Source: an uncultured Prevotellaceae bacterium
Lineage (GTDB): Bacteria; Bacteroidota; Bacteroidia; Bacteroidales; Bacteroidaceae
DNA length: 36,920 bases
Direction: 5' to 3'
Assembly (NCBI GenBank): GCA_902800495.1
Contig: CADCET010000031.1
Location: forward strand, 1 to 36,920
Shown: positions 23,745-31,832 of the stretch, piece by piece
Position numbering within the stretch: the first letter of the stretch is position 1
Layout of the letters: the number at the start of each line of letters is the position of its first letter
The notes under the pieces: generated by a model
Told to the model about the DNA's origin: nothing
The model's input: only the letters and a program-made list of their open reading frames with translations
Databases searched by the model: none
Made by a program: the position numbers and the translations under genes

Positions 23745-26700
23745 TTATCCTCTGCGACCGCCGCCAAAGCCGCCGCCACCGAAGCCGCCACCGGGACGAC
23801 CACCGCCGAAGCCACCGCCACGACCGCCACGGCCGCCGCCGTCAGGGCCGCCGAAGCCACCGCCACGGCGCATGTTCTGGCGCATCTCCTTGGTGCCGAA
23901 GAGGTTCAGACGATAGGTAGCACGGAGCATGACGTAGGAGTTGATGCTGTTGTACCAGTTGTCGGTACGCATCATCGCACTGATGCTACGCGAGAAGTTC
24001 GACTGCTGGCGCAGGATGTCGTAGAACTCCAGACGGAGCGAGAGAGGCTTGCCCGTGAGGAACGACTGCGAGATCTGTGCGTTCCATATCAGCTCGTTGG
24101 TGTTGGCAGCATCGTCGCTGAAACCACGACGGCTCGACATATTCAGGCTCGTCGTGAACTGCATACCCCAGGGGGCCTGCATCGTCGTGTTGAAGCCGTA
24201 GTTGAAGTTCCAGGTGTTCAGCTTCGAGTTCTCCTGCATGGCATTGTACGAGTAGTTATACTGTACGCGGCCGTTAAGCTCCAACTCAAACCAGTCGTTA
24301 CGGTAGCTGGCACCGAGACGCTCGCCCAACGTGGTGTTCTTGGTCGTCATCTTCGAGACGTCGCCATTGCGGTAGAGGTCGATGTAGCCTACATTGTTGG
24401 CATAGCTGGCATCGGTGGTGGTGTTCAGGCTGAAGCGTCCGAGGGTGTCGAGGGCAGTGTTGAAGGTGAAGTTTCCACTGACGTTCCAGTTGCCGTCGAT
24501 ATTCTCAGGGCGCGAAGTGCGTCCGCCGGTTACGGGGTCATACTTCACCATCTGTGCCACGGAGTTGCTGGTGGTCGAGAAGTTGAGGTTGGCGAAGACA
24601 AACTGCTGATGACGCTCGAAGAAGTTGTTGTAGCGCCATGAGAAGCGCTGTGTGAACGAGGGCTTCAAGTCAGGATTACCGCTGGTGATGTTCAGAGGGT
24701 CGCTGTTGTCGGTGATGGGCAACAGGTCGCTCATCGAGGGCTGGCTGGTGTTGCCACGGTACTCGAAGCGCATATTGCCACGGTCGCTGATCTTCCAACG
24801 GAAGTTAGCCGTCGGGCTCCAGTTGACGACGGTACGCGTGGTGACGGTGTCGGTGCTGAGGTAGCGGTAGGTGAACTCCGATGACTGCGGGATGACCTGC
24901 ACGCCAATGTTGAACTGATAGCTGGGACGGATGAAGCGCAGCATCACCTCGCCGGTATGGATGTAGTTTTTGTATTGTGAGAATCGGCTCAGACTGGTAT
25001 CGAGGAACTCATCGTAGCTATGACCGTTAAGGGCGTTGAAGACGGTGTTCCACTCGCGGTAGTCGGGCATCAGACCGCTCATGTCGTAACGACGGGTAAC
25101 GTCCGTGTCGCTCCAGAAGTCGTATGTCGAACGGTCACTCTTGGTGAAGCGATACTGGAAGTTGTAGCTGAACTGCAGGAAGGTGGCCGTGAAGATAGGC
25201 TCGCTGTAGGTCAGGCGGATATTATAATCGTAGTTTTTGGTTGGTGTGACGTTGTAGCGGTTGCGCTGGTAAGTGGAGTCGCCGGTAGCCAACTGGTAGA
25301 GGCTGACGAGGCTGCGTGAGAACGACTCCGAGGCTCCCTTGCTGTAGTTGGCTCCTGCCTGCAGGGTGATGTTACGGCCACGTCCGCCAATCTTGCGGTT
25401 AATCTGCAGGGTACCGCCATAGCGCTTGCTGTCGCTGTAGGAGAGCGAACCGCCAAGGCGCTGGTTGACAACCAGTGTGGAGTCGACGCCAAGCATCCGC
25501 GACACGATTTCTGCTATTGAATTGTCCGAAGAGGCATAGTTGTAAGGGTCGCTGCTGAAGGTTGCCGAACCATTGTTGCCGGTACCGTCGTTGGTGCCGT
25601 AGCTCCAGGTAGGACGGAAACTGATGGTCCACAACGTGTCGGGCGTCCACTCCATACGCATCTGGGCGCTCCAGGAGTTGGAACGTGAGTAGTTCTGGTT
25701 CTGCGACTCCGAGAACGAGCCGGTAGTAGCAACGAAGTTTTCCGAAGAAGAGCGGCTCCAGGTGTCGCCGTCGTTATGGTTCCAGCTGACAGAACCGTCA
25801 AGCACGATAACTTTTGTCTTCTCGTAGTTGAAGTTGACGCTGGCCATCTTTGAAGCCTGCAGACCATTACGGCCACCACCACCGAAACGGCCACCGCCGC
25901 CACCGCCACCGAAGCCCATGTCGTTGGTGTTGTTGGCATTGGCAAAGCCCATCAGGCGGAGGTCGTCTTTCATAATGGCACCGAATCCTCGTCCGCTGTA
26001 GCGTCTTTCGGTACCTACGCCACCGTCCACATTGGCAAACATACCGCGGTTCATACCCTGCTTCAGGCCGAAGTCGAGCACCATCTGCTCGTTACCGTCG
26101 TCAATGCCGGTGATACGGCTCAGGTCACTCTTCTCGTCGTAGGTCTTGATACGGTCGACAATAGAGGTAGGCAGATTCTTGATGGCGGTCTTCGTGTCGC
26201 CGGTCATGAACTCCTTGCCGTCGACCTTGATTTTCTGCACGGTCTTGCCGTTAATCTTGATGGTACCGTCATCGGAGACCTCGGCACCGGGCAGTTTCTT
26301 GATGAGTTCCTCAATGACCGAACCTTCGGGCGTGCGGTAGGCGCCGGCATTATATATTAAGGTGTCGTCCTTCGTCGTCACCTTGGCAATATTCTTCACC
26401 ACCTCGACGTCCTTCAGCATCTTCGAGTCAGGACTGATGGTAATGGTACCTAAGGCCAGGGGCTTGCCGCCTTCTACGCTGATGCGGCGGGTGTAGGTCT
26501 TGAAACCTACGTAGGTAATGCGGAGGATGTAGCTGCCGTCCTGCGGGGCGGTCGTCTTGAACTGGCCGCTCATGTTCGTCACGGCATTGGCAACTAACGT
26601 AGAGTCGCTCTTCAACAGAGCAACGGTGGCCTGGATGACGGCCTCATTGGTCTCTTTCTCAACAACTGTTCCGCTGATAGTACGCTGTGCCAGCGCTGCG

Positions 26701-26747
26701 GTGGCGGTCATCGCGGCGACGACCATCAAGAGTAATGTCTTCTTCAT
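23745..26747 (-). CDS. Outer-membrane beta-barrel protein with CarboxypepD_reg-like N-terminus and Gly-rich tail
   Basis: A 1000-residue exported protein. After the signal peptide (MKKTLLLMVVAAMTATAALAQ) comes a CarboxypepD_reg-like beta-sandwich (RTISGTVVEKETNEAVIQATVALL, residues about 22-105). A plug-like region with IEELIKKLPGAEVSDDGTIKINGK and VQKIKVDGKEFMTGD follows, then a long barrel rich in alternating aromatic strands of the OMP_b-brl_3 type. It resembles TonB-dependent receptors, but no SusD partner lies nearby. There are two glycine-rich runs: about residues 298-317 and a C-terminal tail of some 45 residues (GGGFGG-type repeats with Arg, Pro, Asp) after the last barrel strand. A tail past the final strand is unusual, because the closing strand normally ends the protein. 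The ligand is unknown. Confidence 0.85.
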   Translation of the reverse strand: MKKTLLLMVVAAMTATAALAQRTISGTVVEKETNEAVIQATVALLKSDSTLVANAVTNMSGQFKTTAPQDGSYILRITYVGFKTYTRRISVEGGKPLALGTITISPDSKMLKDVEVVKNIAKVTTKDDTLIYNAGAYRTPEGSVIEELIKKLPGAEVSDDGTIKINGKTVQKIKVDGKEFMTGDTKTAIKNLPTSIVDRIKTYDEKSDLSRITGIDDGNEQMVLDFGLKQGMNRGMFANVDGGVGTERRYSGRGFGAIMKDDLRLMGFANANNTNDMGFGGGGGGGRFGGGGRNGLQASKMASVNFNYEKTKVIVLDGSVSWNHNDGDTWSRSSSENFVATTGSFSESQNQNYSRSNSWSAQMRMEWTPDTLWTISFRPTWSYGTNDGTGNNGSATFSSDPYNYASSDNSIAEIVSRMLGVDSTLVVNQRLGGSLSYSDSKRYGGTLQINRKIGGRGRNITLQAGANYSKGASESFSRSLVSLYQLATGDSTYQRNRYNVTPTKNYDYNIRLTYSEPIFTATFLQFSYNFQYRFTKSDRSTYDFWSDTDVTRRYDMSGLMPDYREWNTVFNALNGHSYDEFLDTSLSRFSQYKNYIHTGEVMLRFIRPSYQFNIGVQVIPQSSEFTYRYLSTDTVTTRTVVNWSPTANFRWKISDRGNMRFEYRGNTSQPSMSDLLPITDNSDPLNITSGNPDLKPSFTQRFSWRYNNFFERHQQFVFANLNFSTTSNSVAQMVKYDPVTGGRTSRPENIDGNWNVSGNFTFNTALDTLGRFSLNTTTDASYANNVGYIDLYRNGDVSKMTTKNTTLGERLGASYRNDWFELELNGRVQYNYSYNAMQENSKLNTWNFNYGFNTTMQAPWGMQFTTSLNMSSRRGFSDDAANTNELIWNAQISQSFLTGKPLSLRLEFYDILRQQSNFSRSISAMMRTDNWYNSINSYVMLRATYRLNLFGTKEMRQNMRRGGGFGGPDGGGRGGRGGGFGGGRPGGGFGGGGFGGGRRG

Positions 26748-26840
26748 AAAAAGTGTACGATTTACAGCTATCTGACGTCGAAAGAAAAGAAAAGTTTAAT
26801 TCTTCACACGTTTTTCTGTTTTTTTTCAGGTCAAAGTCTG

Positions 26841-26849
26841 CAAAATGTA
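26841..26849 (-). promoter_or_regulatory. Possible -7 element of the beta-barrel gene
   Basis: On the minus strand the sequence is TACATTTTG, one base longer than TAnnTTTG. It is about 94 bases upstream of the start codon. This is a weak call. Confidence 0.3.
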
Positions 26850-26877
26850 CTTTTAACCCCAGTTCGTTACAAGATTA

Positions 26878-28326
26878 CTATAAGAATAAATCATCCAATG
26901 TAACCTCCTGATTGACATCCTTCGAATGTTCATTATGTGTTACTCCGTTTGTCGTGACCATCACAAGTTGGATGGAATGAGTCTTCGTGTGCTGCTTGCA
27001 ATGGAGGAAAGCATCAATCTTGTTGGCCAACTCTGACTCATACGACTTGTCGATGGTAAAGTCATGCTCGCTGAACTTCATCTCGCAGATGTAGTCGGTG
27101 CGCTCACCCTTCCATTCCAACACGAGGTCGATCTGAGCCGTTTTCCCGTTAGGTGCCTGACCTCTCCAGCAGTAGTTGCGGTTGATGGTGGCGATGCGCA
27201 GCTTGTCCTTGATCTGCGGCAGATGCTCGATGCATAGCATCTCAAAGGTGTTACCAGCCCACGAATAGAATTTCGGTGTTCGCTGTATGGTCCGCCAGTT
27301 GCCAGCATTAGCACCTTTTCCGTGGATGAAGTGAAGGTAAAACATGGAAAAGAAATCTTTCAGCTGATAGACCGTCTCGACGCGCTCTTTTCCGTAGCGG
27401 GGATATTCGCGGGTGATGCCAGACTCATGCAAGTTGTCGAGTATCTTCGAGAACGTCCCTCCCAGTTCAATGCCCACAGCTTCAGCAAGCTCACGGCGTG
27501 TCATGCCGTAGAACTTCGTGCCGAGTGCCTTGACAACATCCACATACCGCTCCGAAGTAGCATAGAGTCCGGCATATACATCCTTGAACTCCTGGTCGAT
27601 CATGGTGTCGTTGAAGAAGAAGGCATCGATATTCTCCGACAGATTCTTCTCGTTGTCTATTCGATCAAGATAATAGGGTATGCCACCGAAGGCCATGTAG
27701 GCAACAGCCATTTCGTAGCGGGACAGATGGAATCTGCGACTCTGGAAGTACATCTCACACTCCTTCATCGTGAAGGGCAGCAACCTCATGGTTTCTGTAA
27801 TTCGTCCATGCAGACCGCCGTAGTCCCGGATGACGTTATCAAGCATCCAACTGGTAGCGGAACCACATACTACAAGTACGACATTCCGCTGGCGGTCGGC
27901 CCATGAGTTCCAGAAATAGCCAAGTTCAGTAATCATTTCCGACGACTGAGGACCTGCCAGCCAAGGCAGCTCATCGAGGAAAACAACGCGACGCTCTGCG
28001 TCAACCCCTTCAAGATATTTTCTGAGCAGACGGAAAGCCTCACGCCAGTTGGCTGGTCGCGGCATGTCTTCCGGCATACCTACATCGAGAAGACTCTCGT
28101 AAAAATGCTCAAGCTGGATTTGCCTGTAAGTTTTCTCGTCTTTGTCCTTGATATAGGAACCAATGGCACGAAACGCGATCTTATCCTTATACACTTCCTC
28201 AACAAGATAGGATTTGCCAACACGTCTGCGACCATAGATGGCCACAAACTCCGACTTGGGTGATTTCAGGAACTTCTCCAGTTTCCTGATTTCCTCGTTT
28301 CGTCCTATTATGCTATTGTACACCAT
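26878..28326 (-). CDS. ATPase of the ATPase_2/DUF234 family
   Basis: A 482-residue protein. The N-terminal P-loop ATPase has Walker A YGRRRVGKS (G32-S39) and Walker B VVFLDELPW, followed by LVVCGSATSWML and FGGIPYYLDRI, characteristic of the archaeal-type ATPase_2 (STAND-like) family. A winged-helix segment (FYGMTRRELAEAVGIELGGTFSKILDNLHESGI) follows. The C-terminal DUF234 region has AQIDLVLEWKG and ICEMKFSE, the D...ExK pattern of PD-(D/E)XK nucleases. Such genes are numerous in gut Bacteroidetes, vary between strains, and their role is unknown; defence or mobile-element links have been proposed. It has its own well-formed promoter and lies alone, divergent from aroB. Confidence 0.88.
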   Translation of the reverse strand: MVYNSIIGRNEEIRKLEKFLKSPKSEFVAIYGRRRVGKSYLVEEVYKDKIAFRAIGSYIKDKDEKTYRQIQLEHFYESLLDVGMPEDMPRPANWREAFRLLRKYLEGVDAERRVVFLDELPWLAGPQSSEMITELGYFWNSWADRQRNVVLVVCGSATSWMLDNVIRDYGGLHGRITETMRLLPFTMKECEMYFQSRRFHLSRYEMAVAYMAFGGIPYYLDRIDNEKNLSENIDAFFFNDTMIDQEFKDVYAGLYATSERYVDVVKALGTKFYGMTRRELAEAVGIELGGTFSKILDNLHESGITREYPRYGKERVETVYQLKDFFSMFYLHFIHGKGANAGNWRTIQRTPKFYSWAGNTFEMLCIEHLPQIKDKLRIATINRNYCWRGQAPNGKTAQIDLVLEWKGERTDYICEMKFSEHDFTIDKSYESELANKIDAFLHCKQHTKTHSIQLVMVTTNGVTHNEHSKDVNQEVTLDDLFL

Positions 28327-28347
28327 AATTATTAATCAATGATGGTG

Positions 28348-28378
28348 CAAAATTACAACTTTCCCGTCAAACCACAAA
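28348..28378 (-). promoter_or_regulatory. Promoter of the DUF234 ATPase gene
   Basis: On the minus strand TTTG (28375-28378), a 19-base gap, then TAATTTTG (28348-28355). Predicted leader is about 18 bases. Confidence 0.75.
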
Positions 28379-28380
28379 GT

Positions 28381-28426
28381 AAAAATCAGCCATTTTCGAT
28401 ATTTTTTTAAAAAACGGCTGATTTTT
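28381..28426. terminator. Strong hairpin in the divergent spacer
   Basis: AAAAATCAGCCATTTT (28381-28396) pairs with AAAACGGCTGATTTTT (28411-28426), one mismatch, with T-runs on both strands. It looks like a bidirectional terminator, yet both flanking genes start here rather than end. It may insulate the two promoters or end an unseen small RNA. Confidence 0.55.
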
Positions 28427-28547
28427 CCAATTGATTTTGATGTTCGTTCGGCCTAAAAAGACGCTTTCTTGGACGAGCCAAGCGAACAAAAATCGAGCGG
28501 TTAGCAAAGAATTTCCGAAATCGTTTCGCGTTTACAATGTTTTTTCA

Positions 28548-28555
28548 TAATTTTG
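28548..28555 (+). promoter_or_regulatory. -7 element of aroB
   Basis: TAATTTTG ends eight bases before the ATG at 28564, predicting a leader of about five bases. The -33 element is unclear. Confidence 0.6.
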
Positions 28556-28563
28556 CAGCCGTT

Positions 28564-29694
28564 ATGGAAAAGCAGAAAGTCATCATATCAACTAAACTGG
28601 AAACGGAGGTGGCGACAGCCGTCGGCGAATGTGAGCGCGACCGCATCTTTATCCTGGTAGACGAAACAACAGAGCGGCTGTGCCTGCCGCTGATAGCGGG
28701 TTTCGACAGTGTTCGGGGGGCTGAGGTCATCACCATCGGCGCCACCGACGAGAACAAAACCTTGGAGTCGCTCACCCACGTATGGAGCTGTCTGCAGAAG
28801 GGTGGCGCCACTCGCCACTCGCTGATGATCAACCTCGGCGGCGGTATGGTGACCGACCTCGGAGGCTTTGCTGCCTCGACCTTCAAGCGGGGCATGAACT
28901 ACATCAACATCCCGACGACGCTCTTAGCAATGGTCGATGCTTCGGTGGGCGGCAAGACGGGCATCAACTTCGGCGGACTGAAAAACGAGATTGGCGTCTT
29001 CAGCACAGCTAAGAGTGTCATCCTCGACACGACTTTCCTCAAGACGATGGACCACGAGAACATCTGCTCGGGCTATGCCGAGATGCTGAAGCACGGACTG
29101 ATACAGAGAGAGGCTATAGAGGAGAGAGGAGAGAGGAGAGAGGAGAGACAAGAGGCTTTAGAGGAGAGAGGAGAGAGGAGAGAGGAGAGAGATATGTGGG
29201 CAGAGCTGCTGAACTTCGACCTCGATGTCATTGACTATTACCAGTTAGGGCGTATGCTGGAGGACTCGGTGAAGGTGAAGGAGCGCATCGTCGAGGAAGA
29301 CCCTACAGAAAAAGGCATCCGCAAGGCGCTGAACTTAGGCCACACCGTCGGCCATGCCTTCGAGGCGCTGGCGCTGAAGCGCAAGCCCATCCTTCACGGC
29401 TATGCCGTTGCCTACGGCCTCATCTGCGAACTTTATCTGAGCACCATCAAGACGGGATTTCCTGTAGAGAAGATGCGCCAGACGGTGCGCTTCATCACCG
29501 AGAACTACGGTCGTATGCCGATAACCTGCGACGACTACCCCACCCTGCTGGAACTGATGACGCACGACAAGAAGAACGTAGGCAGCGACATCAACTTCAC
29601 ACTCTTAGGCGACATCGGCGACATCCGCATCAACCAGACGGCAACGAAAGAAGAAATAGAAGAAGCCCTCGATTTCTACCGCGAGGGATTCTGA
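28564..29694 (+). CDS. aroB: 3-dehydroquinate synthase with a duplicated in-frame insertion
   Basis: A 376-residue cytoplasmic enzyme of the shikimate pathway that converts DAHP to 3-dehydroquinate. The NAD and metal sites are visible in NLGGGMVTDLGGFAASTFKRG, PTTLLAMVDASVGGKTGIN, GYAEMLKHGL, ALNLGHTVGHAFE and HGYAVAYG. Between LKHGL and WAELLNFDL sits an extra charged segment of about 28 residues (about 182-210), built from EERGERREER twice. It is encoded by two 42-bp GA-rich direct repeats. The rest aligns with normal Bacteroidales AroB, so the insert is probably a surface loop. The start at 28564 follows a -7 box; the stop overlaps that of menE by 19 bases on the other strand. Confidence 0.95.
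   Translation: MEKQKVIISTKLETEVATAVGECERDRIFILVDETTERLCLPLIAGFDSVRGAEVITIGATDENKTLESLTHVWSCLQKGGATRHSLMINLGGGMVTDLGGFAASTFKRGMNYINIPTTLLAMVDASVGGKTGINFGGLKNEIGVFSTAKSVILDTTFLKTMDHENICSGYAEMLKHGLIQREAIEERGERREERQEALEERGERREERDMWAELLNFDLDVIDYYQLGRMLEDSVKVKERIVEEDPTEKGIRKALNLGHTVGHAFEALALKRKPILHGYAVAYGLICELYLSTIKTGFPVEKMRQTVRFITENYGRMPITCDDYPTLLELMTHDKKNVGSDINFTLLGDIGDIRINQTATKEEIEEALDFYREGF
29109..29192. repeat. Two 42-bp GA-rich direct repeats inserted in aroB
   Basis: Copy 1 is 29109-29150 and copy 2 is 29151-29192, differing at only a few bases (CTATA against CTTTA, and CA against GA at the end). Each adds 14 codons, so the frame is kept. The core is GAGGAGA-type repeats also found in menC at 31364-31394. 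Confidence 0.9.
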
Positions 29695-30659
29695 ACCAGC
29701 TGTTCTGCCTGCTTGCGGGCGGGCTTTCCTGTTTCCGTCATAGGCACTTGGTCCGTATGGACGTAGTCACGCGGCTGCCAATACTTGGGCAGTACGCGCT
29801 GACAGACGTCACGGGCCACGTCAACGTCACCCTCGGTCAACAGCACCACCACCTCACCGAACTTCTCATCGCGACGCTTTGTAATCATATAAGGTACGCG
29901 CAGGTGCGCACGAAGCAGCCGTTCTACTTCCTCCGCCTGAATCTTGATGCCACCAGAACAGATGACATTATCCTTGCGTCCCAAAATCTTGAAGCGCCCG
30001 TCGAGAGCCATCTCAGCGATGTCGTTCGTCACCAGCCGTCCGTCGTGTACAGCGGGGGCATCAATGACGAGACAGCCATCTTCCGTCAATGTCAGACTGA
30101 CACCCGGCAACGGCGTGTACCACTCGGTAGCCTCGGGACCGCTGAGCCGACGGAGGGCGATATGCGACAAGGTCTCGGTCATGCCGTAGGTACTCCAGAC
30201 CGCGTTGGGGAAACCAGCCAGTGCAGTAGCCAGCGCATCGTCGATGGCTCCGCCGCCGATAATCAGGTGCTTGATAGCCATCAACCGCTCCCGTTCTTCA
30301 GGTATCTGCAGCGTGTTCCACACCTGCATCGGCACCATCGCGGCAAAAGTACACAAAGGGGACGGTTCCTTTTGTGTACTTTTCAGCGGATGTCCGCTGG
30401 GTTCCACAACAATCAGCCTCAGTCCGCAGGTCAGCGCCCGCACCACCATCATCTTCCCCGCGATATAGTCGAGCGACATACACAGCAGCGCCGTGTCGCC
30501 CCCCCGCAGTCCGAGGAAGTCGCACGTCATCCGTGCCGAAGCCTCCATACGTCGTTTCTCGACCCACATCGGTTTCGGCTTGCCCGTCGACCCACTGGTA
30601 TGCACCAGCACCGTCGGCCTCTCGTTTCGCCACTCGGCTAAAAAATCTTCAATTTTCAA
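29676..30659 (-). CDS. menE: o-Succinylbenzoate-CoA ligase, with an in-frame palindromic insertion
   Basis: A 327-residue adenylate-forming enzyme of menaquinone synthesis, of the short Bacteroidetes form. It shows the AMP-binding loop VHTSGSTGKPKP near residue 19, then ALLCMSLDYIAGKMMVVRAL, HLIIGGGAID, STYGMTETLSHIALR and the late motif GRFKILGRKDNVICSGGIKIQAEEVE. Between SGHPL and FAAMVPMQVW lies an extra run (KSTQKEPSPLCT, residues about 93-105) from a perfect-arm 39-bp palindrome at 30345-30383. The start appears to be TTG at 30659, inside a 7-bp repeat and overlapping the menC stop as TTGA, so coupling is likely. No better ATG exists upstream of the AMP loop. Confidence 0.92.
   Translation of the reverse strand: MKIEDFLAEWRNERPTVLVHTSGSTGKPKPMWVEKRRMEASARMTCDFLGLRGGDTALLCMSLDYIAGKMMVVRALTCGLRLIVVEPSGHPLKSTQKEPSPLCTFAAMVPMQVWNTLQIPEERERLMAIKHLIIGGGAIDDALATALAGFPNAVWSTYGMTETLSHIALRRLSGPEATEWYTPLPGVSLTLTEDGCLVIDAPAVHDGRLVTNDIAEMALDGRFKILGRKDNVICSGGIKIQAEEVERLLRAHLRVPYMITKRRDEKFGEVVVLLTEGDVDVARDVCQRVLPKYWQPRDYVHTDQVPMTETGKPARKQAEQLVQNPSR
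30345..30383. repeat. 39-bp palindrome inserted in menE
   Basis: AAAAGTACACAAA at one end and TTTGTGTACTTTT at the other are exact reverse complements; the arms extend to 16 bases with one mismatch. The length is 13 codons, so the frame is kept. Confidence 0.85.
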
Positions 30660-30667
30660 TTTTCAAT
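30648..30667. repeat. 7-bp-period repeat at the menC/menE junction
   Basis: Minus-strand units ATTGAAA, ATTGAAA, ATTGAAG supply the last codons and stop of menC and the first codons of menE. Confidence 0.7.
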
Positions 30668-31693
30668 CCTCCACAGCTGGTCGCCGCGTATCTCCAGCGG
30701 CATCGGTATATTGTCAGTAAACAGCTGACCCGTACCAAGACCCTGTGGCCAAGTGATGTGGTCGCCATACACATCGCTACAGAACTGCGCGATGGCGTTC
30801 AGGCCGACGTTGCTCTCCAGAGCCGACGTGATCCACGAGCCGACATCGTGCTGACGGGCAGCTTCTATCCACTCACGGCAGCCAGCCATACCGCCGTGCA
30901 ACGACGGCTTCAGCACGATATAGGCCGGTTTGATGACACGCAACAGGTGCGACTTCATCTCGCGGTCGTTGACACCTATCAGTTCCTCGTCGAGGGCTAT
31001 CGGTATGGGTGACTCACGGCATAGCTCGGCCATATACGCCCACTGTCCGGCTTTGATGGGCTGCTCTATCGACTGCGCATACTGCGACAGCAACTCCAGT
31101 TTATAGAGTGCTTCGTCGTAACGGAAACCGCCGTTGGCATCGAGCCTGATTTCCACCTCGCGTCTGCTGAAGCGGTCGCGGATGCGGCGTACCAAGTCCA
31201 GCTCCTGCTCGAAGTCGATGGCACCGATCTTCAGCTTCACACAACGGAACCCCTGTTCCAGTTTCTGCTCCATGCGCTGCAGCATCTCGTCGTAACGTCC
31301 CATCCATACCAGTCCGTTGATGGGGATGCCCACCTCACCGCGCGCAAAAGCGGTGTTGAATAAGAGGAGAGAGGAGAGAGGAGAGAGGAGAGAGTCTTGC
31401 AACGAAAGCATCGCCGTCTCTAAGCCGAACAGCATCGACGGATAGTCGCGCATCGCCTCGTAGTCAATCTGCCCCGTCCGTTCCACATCGTCACAAAAAC
31501 GGCGCAACATGTCACTGTAGCCCGGCCCCGCATCGCAGCTCAAGTCGGGCAGCGGCGCACACTCCCCTACCCCGACGGCATCACCGTCAGTCACAGTTAA
31601 AAGCCATATTTTCCTTTCAGTATACACGCCGCGACTCGTTCCCGCCGGTTGCTTGAAATGGAGCACGCGCTCCTCAATATCTATTTTCATCAC
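30656..31693 (-). CDS. menC: o-Succinylbenzoate synthase, with a GA-rich in-frame insertion
   Basis: A 345-residue enolase-superfamily enzyme that dehydrates SHCHC to o-succinylbenzoate in menaquinone synthesis. The N-terminal cap includes AGTSRGVYTERKIWLL. The barrel shows INGLVWMG, the catalytic-lysine strand CVKLKIGAIDFEQELDLV, metal-ligand strands IRLDANGGFRYDEAL and IALDEELIG, and IVLKPSLHGG. Residues about 100-111 (SLLSPLSSLL) are read from a GA-rich repeat and take the place of the usual short link before FNTAFARGEVGIPI. It is upstream of and overlaps menE. The left end of the VirE element lies 17 bases before its start codon. Confidence 0.93.
   Translation of the reverse strand: MMKIDIEERVLHFKQPAGTSRGVYTERKIWLLTVTDGDAVGVGECAPLPDLSCDAGPGYSDMLRRFCDDVERTGQIDYEAMRDYPSMLFGLETAMLSLQDSLLSPLSSLLLFNTAFARGEVGIPINGLVWMGRYDEMLQRMEQKLEQGFRCVKLKIGAIDFEQELDLVRRIRDRFSRREVEIRLDANGGFRYDEALYKLELLSQYAQSIEQPIKAGQWAYMAELCRESPIPIALDEELIGVNDREMKSHLLRVIKPAYIVLKPSLHGGMAGCREWIEAARQHDVGSWITSALESNVGLNAIAQFCSDVYGDHITWPQGLGTGQLFTDNIPMPLEIRGDQLWRIEN
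31364..31394. repeat. GA-rich repeat inserted in menC
   Basis: GAGGAGA-type units repeat four times within the menC frame, read on the CT strand. The same units make up the aroB insertion, read there on the GA strand. Confidence 0.8.
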
Positions 31694-31704
31694 AAATATT
31701 TTTT

Positions 31705-31712
31705 CAAATTTA
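31705..31712 (-). promoter_or_regulatory. Possible -7 element of menC at the element boundary
   Basis: On the minus strand this is TAAATTTG. Its first two bases (31711-31712) are the outermost bases of the VirE element's inverted repeat. No -33 TTTG lies at the expected distance inside the element. Confidence 0.4.
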
Positions 31713-31832
31713 TTACCACTTCCACCACTTTTATATCTAAGCGCCTGTATTACAAGCGGTTAATAGGCGGTGGAAATAGTGGTAGAAGTGGTGGATATCC
31801 ACCACTTCCACCACTATTTCTGTCGTTTTACG
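31711..31832. repeat. Left terminal inverted repeat of the VirE element
   Basis: The outer block is 31711-31741. The inner block contains an 18 + 18 base near-palindrome (31779-31814, one mismatch) centred on GATATC and made of CCACTT/AAGTGG steps. Confidence 0.85.

Noticed and set aside
23706-24641. Long plus-strand open frame opposite the beta-barrel gene
   Set aside because: It is antisense to a well-supported outer-membrane protein and its Ala/Thr-rich start mirrors the Gly-rich tail codons.
31700-31711. Target-site duplication flanking the VirE element
   Set aside because: The bases just outside the left end (...TCAAATT) and right end (GAATCTC...) do not match in any short direct repeat.
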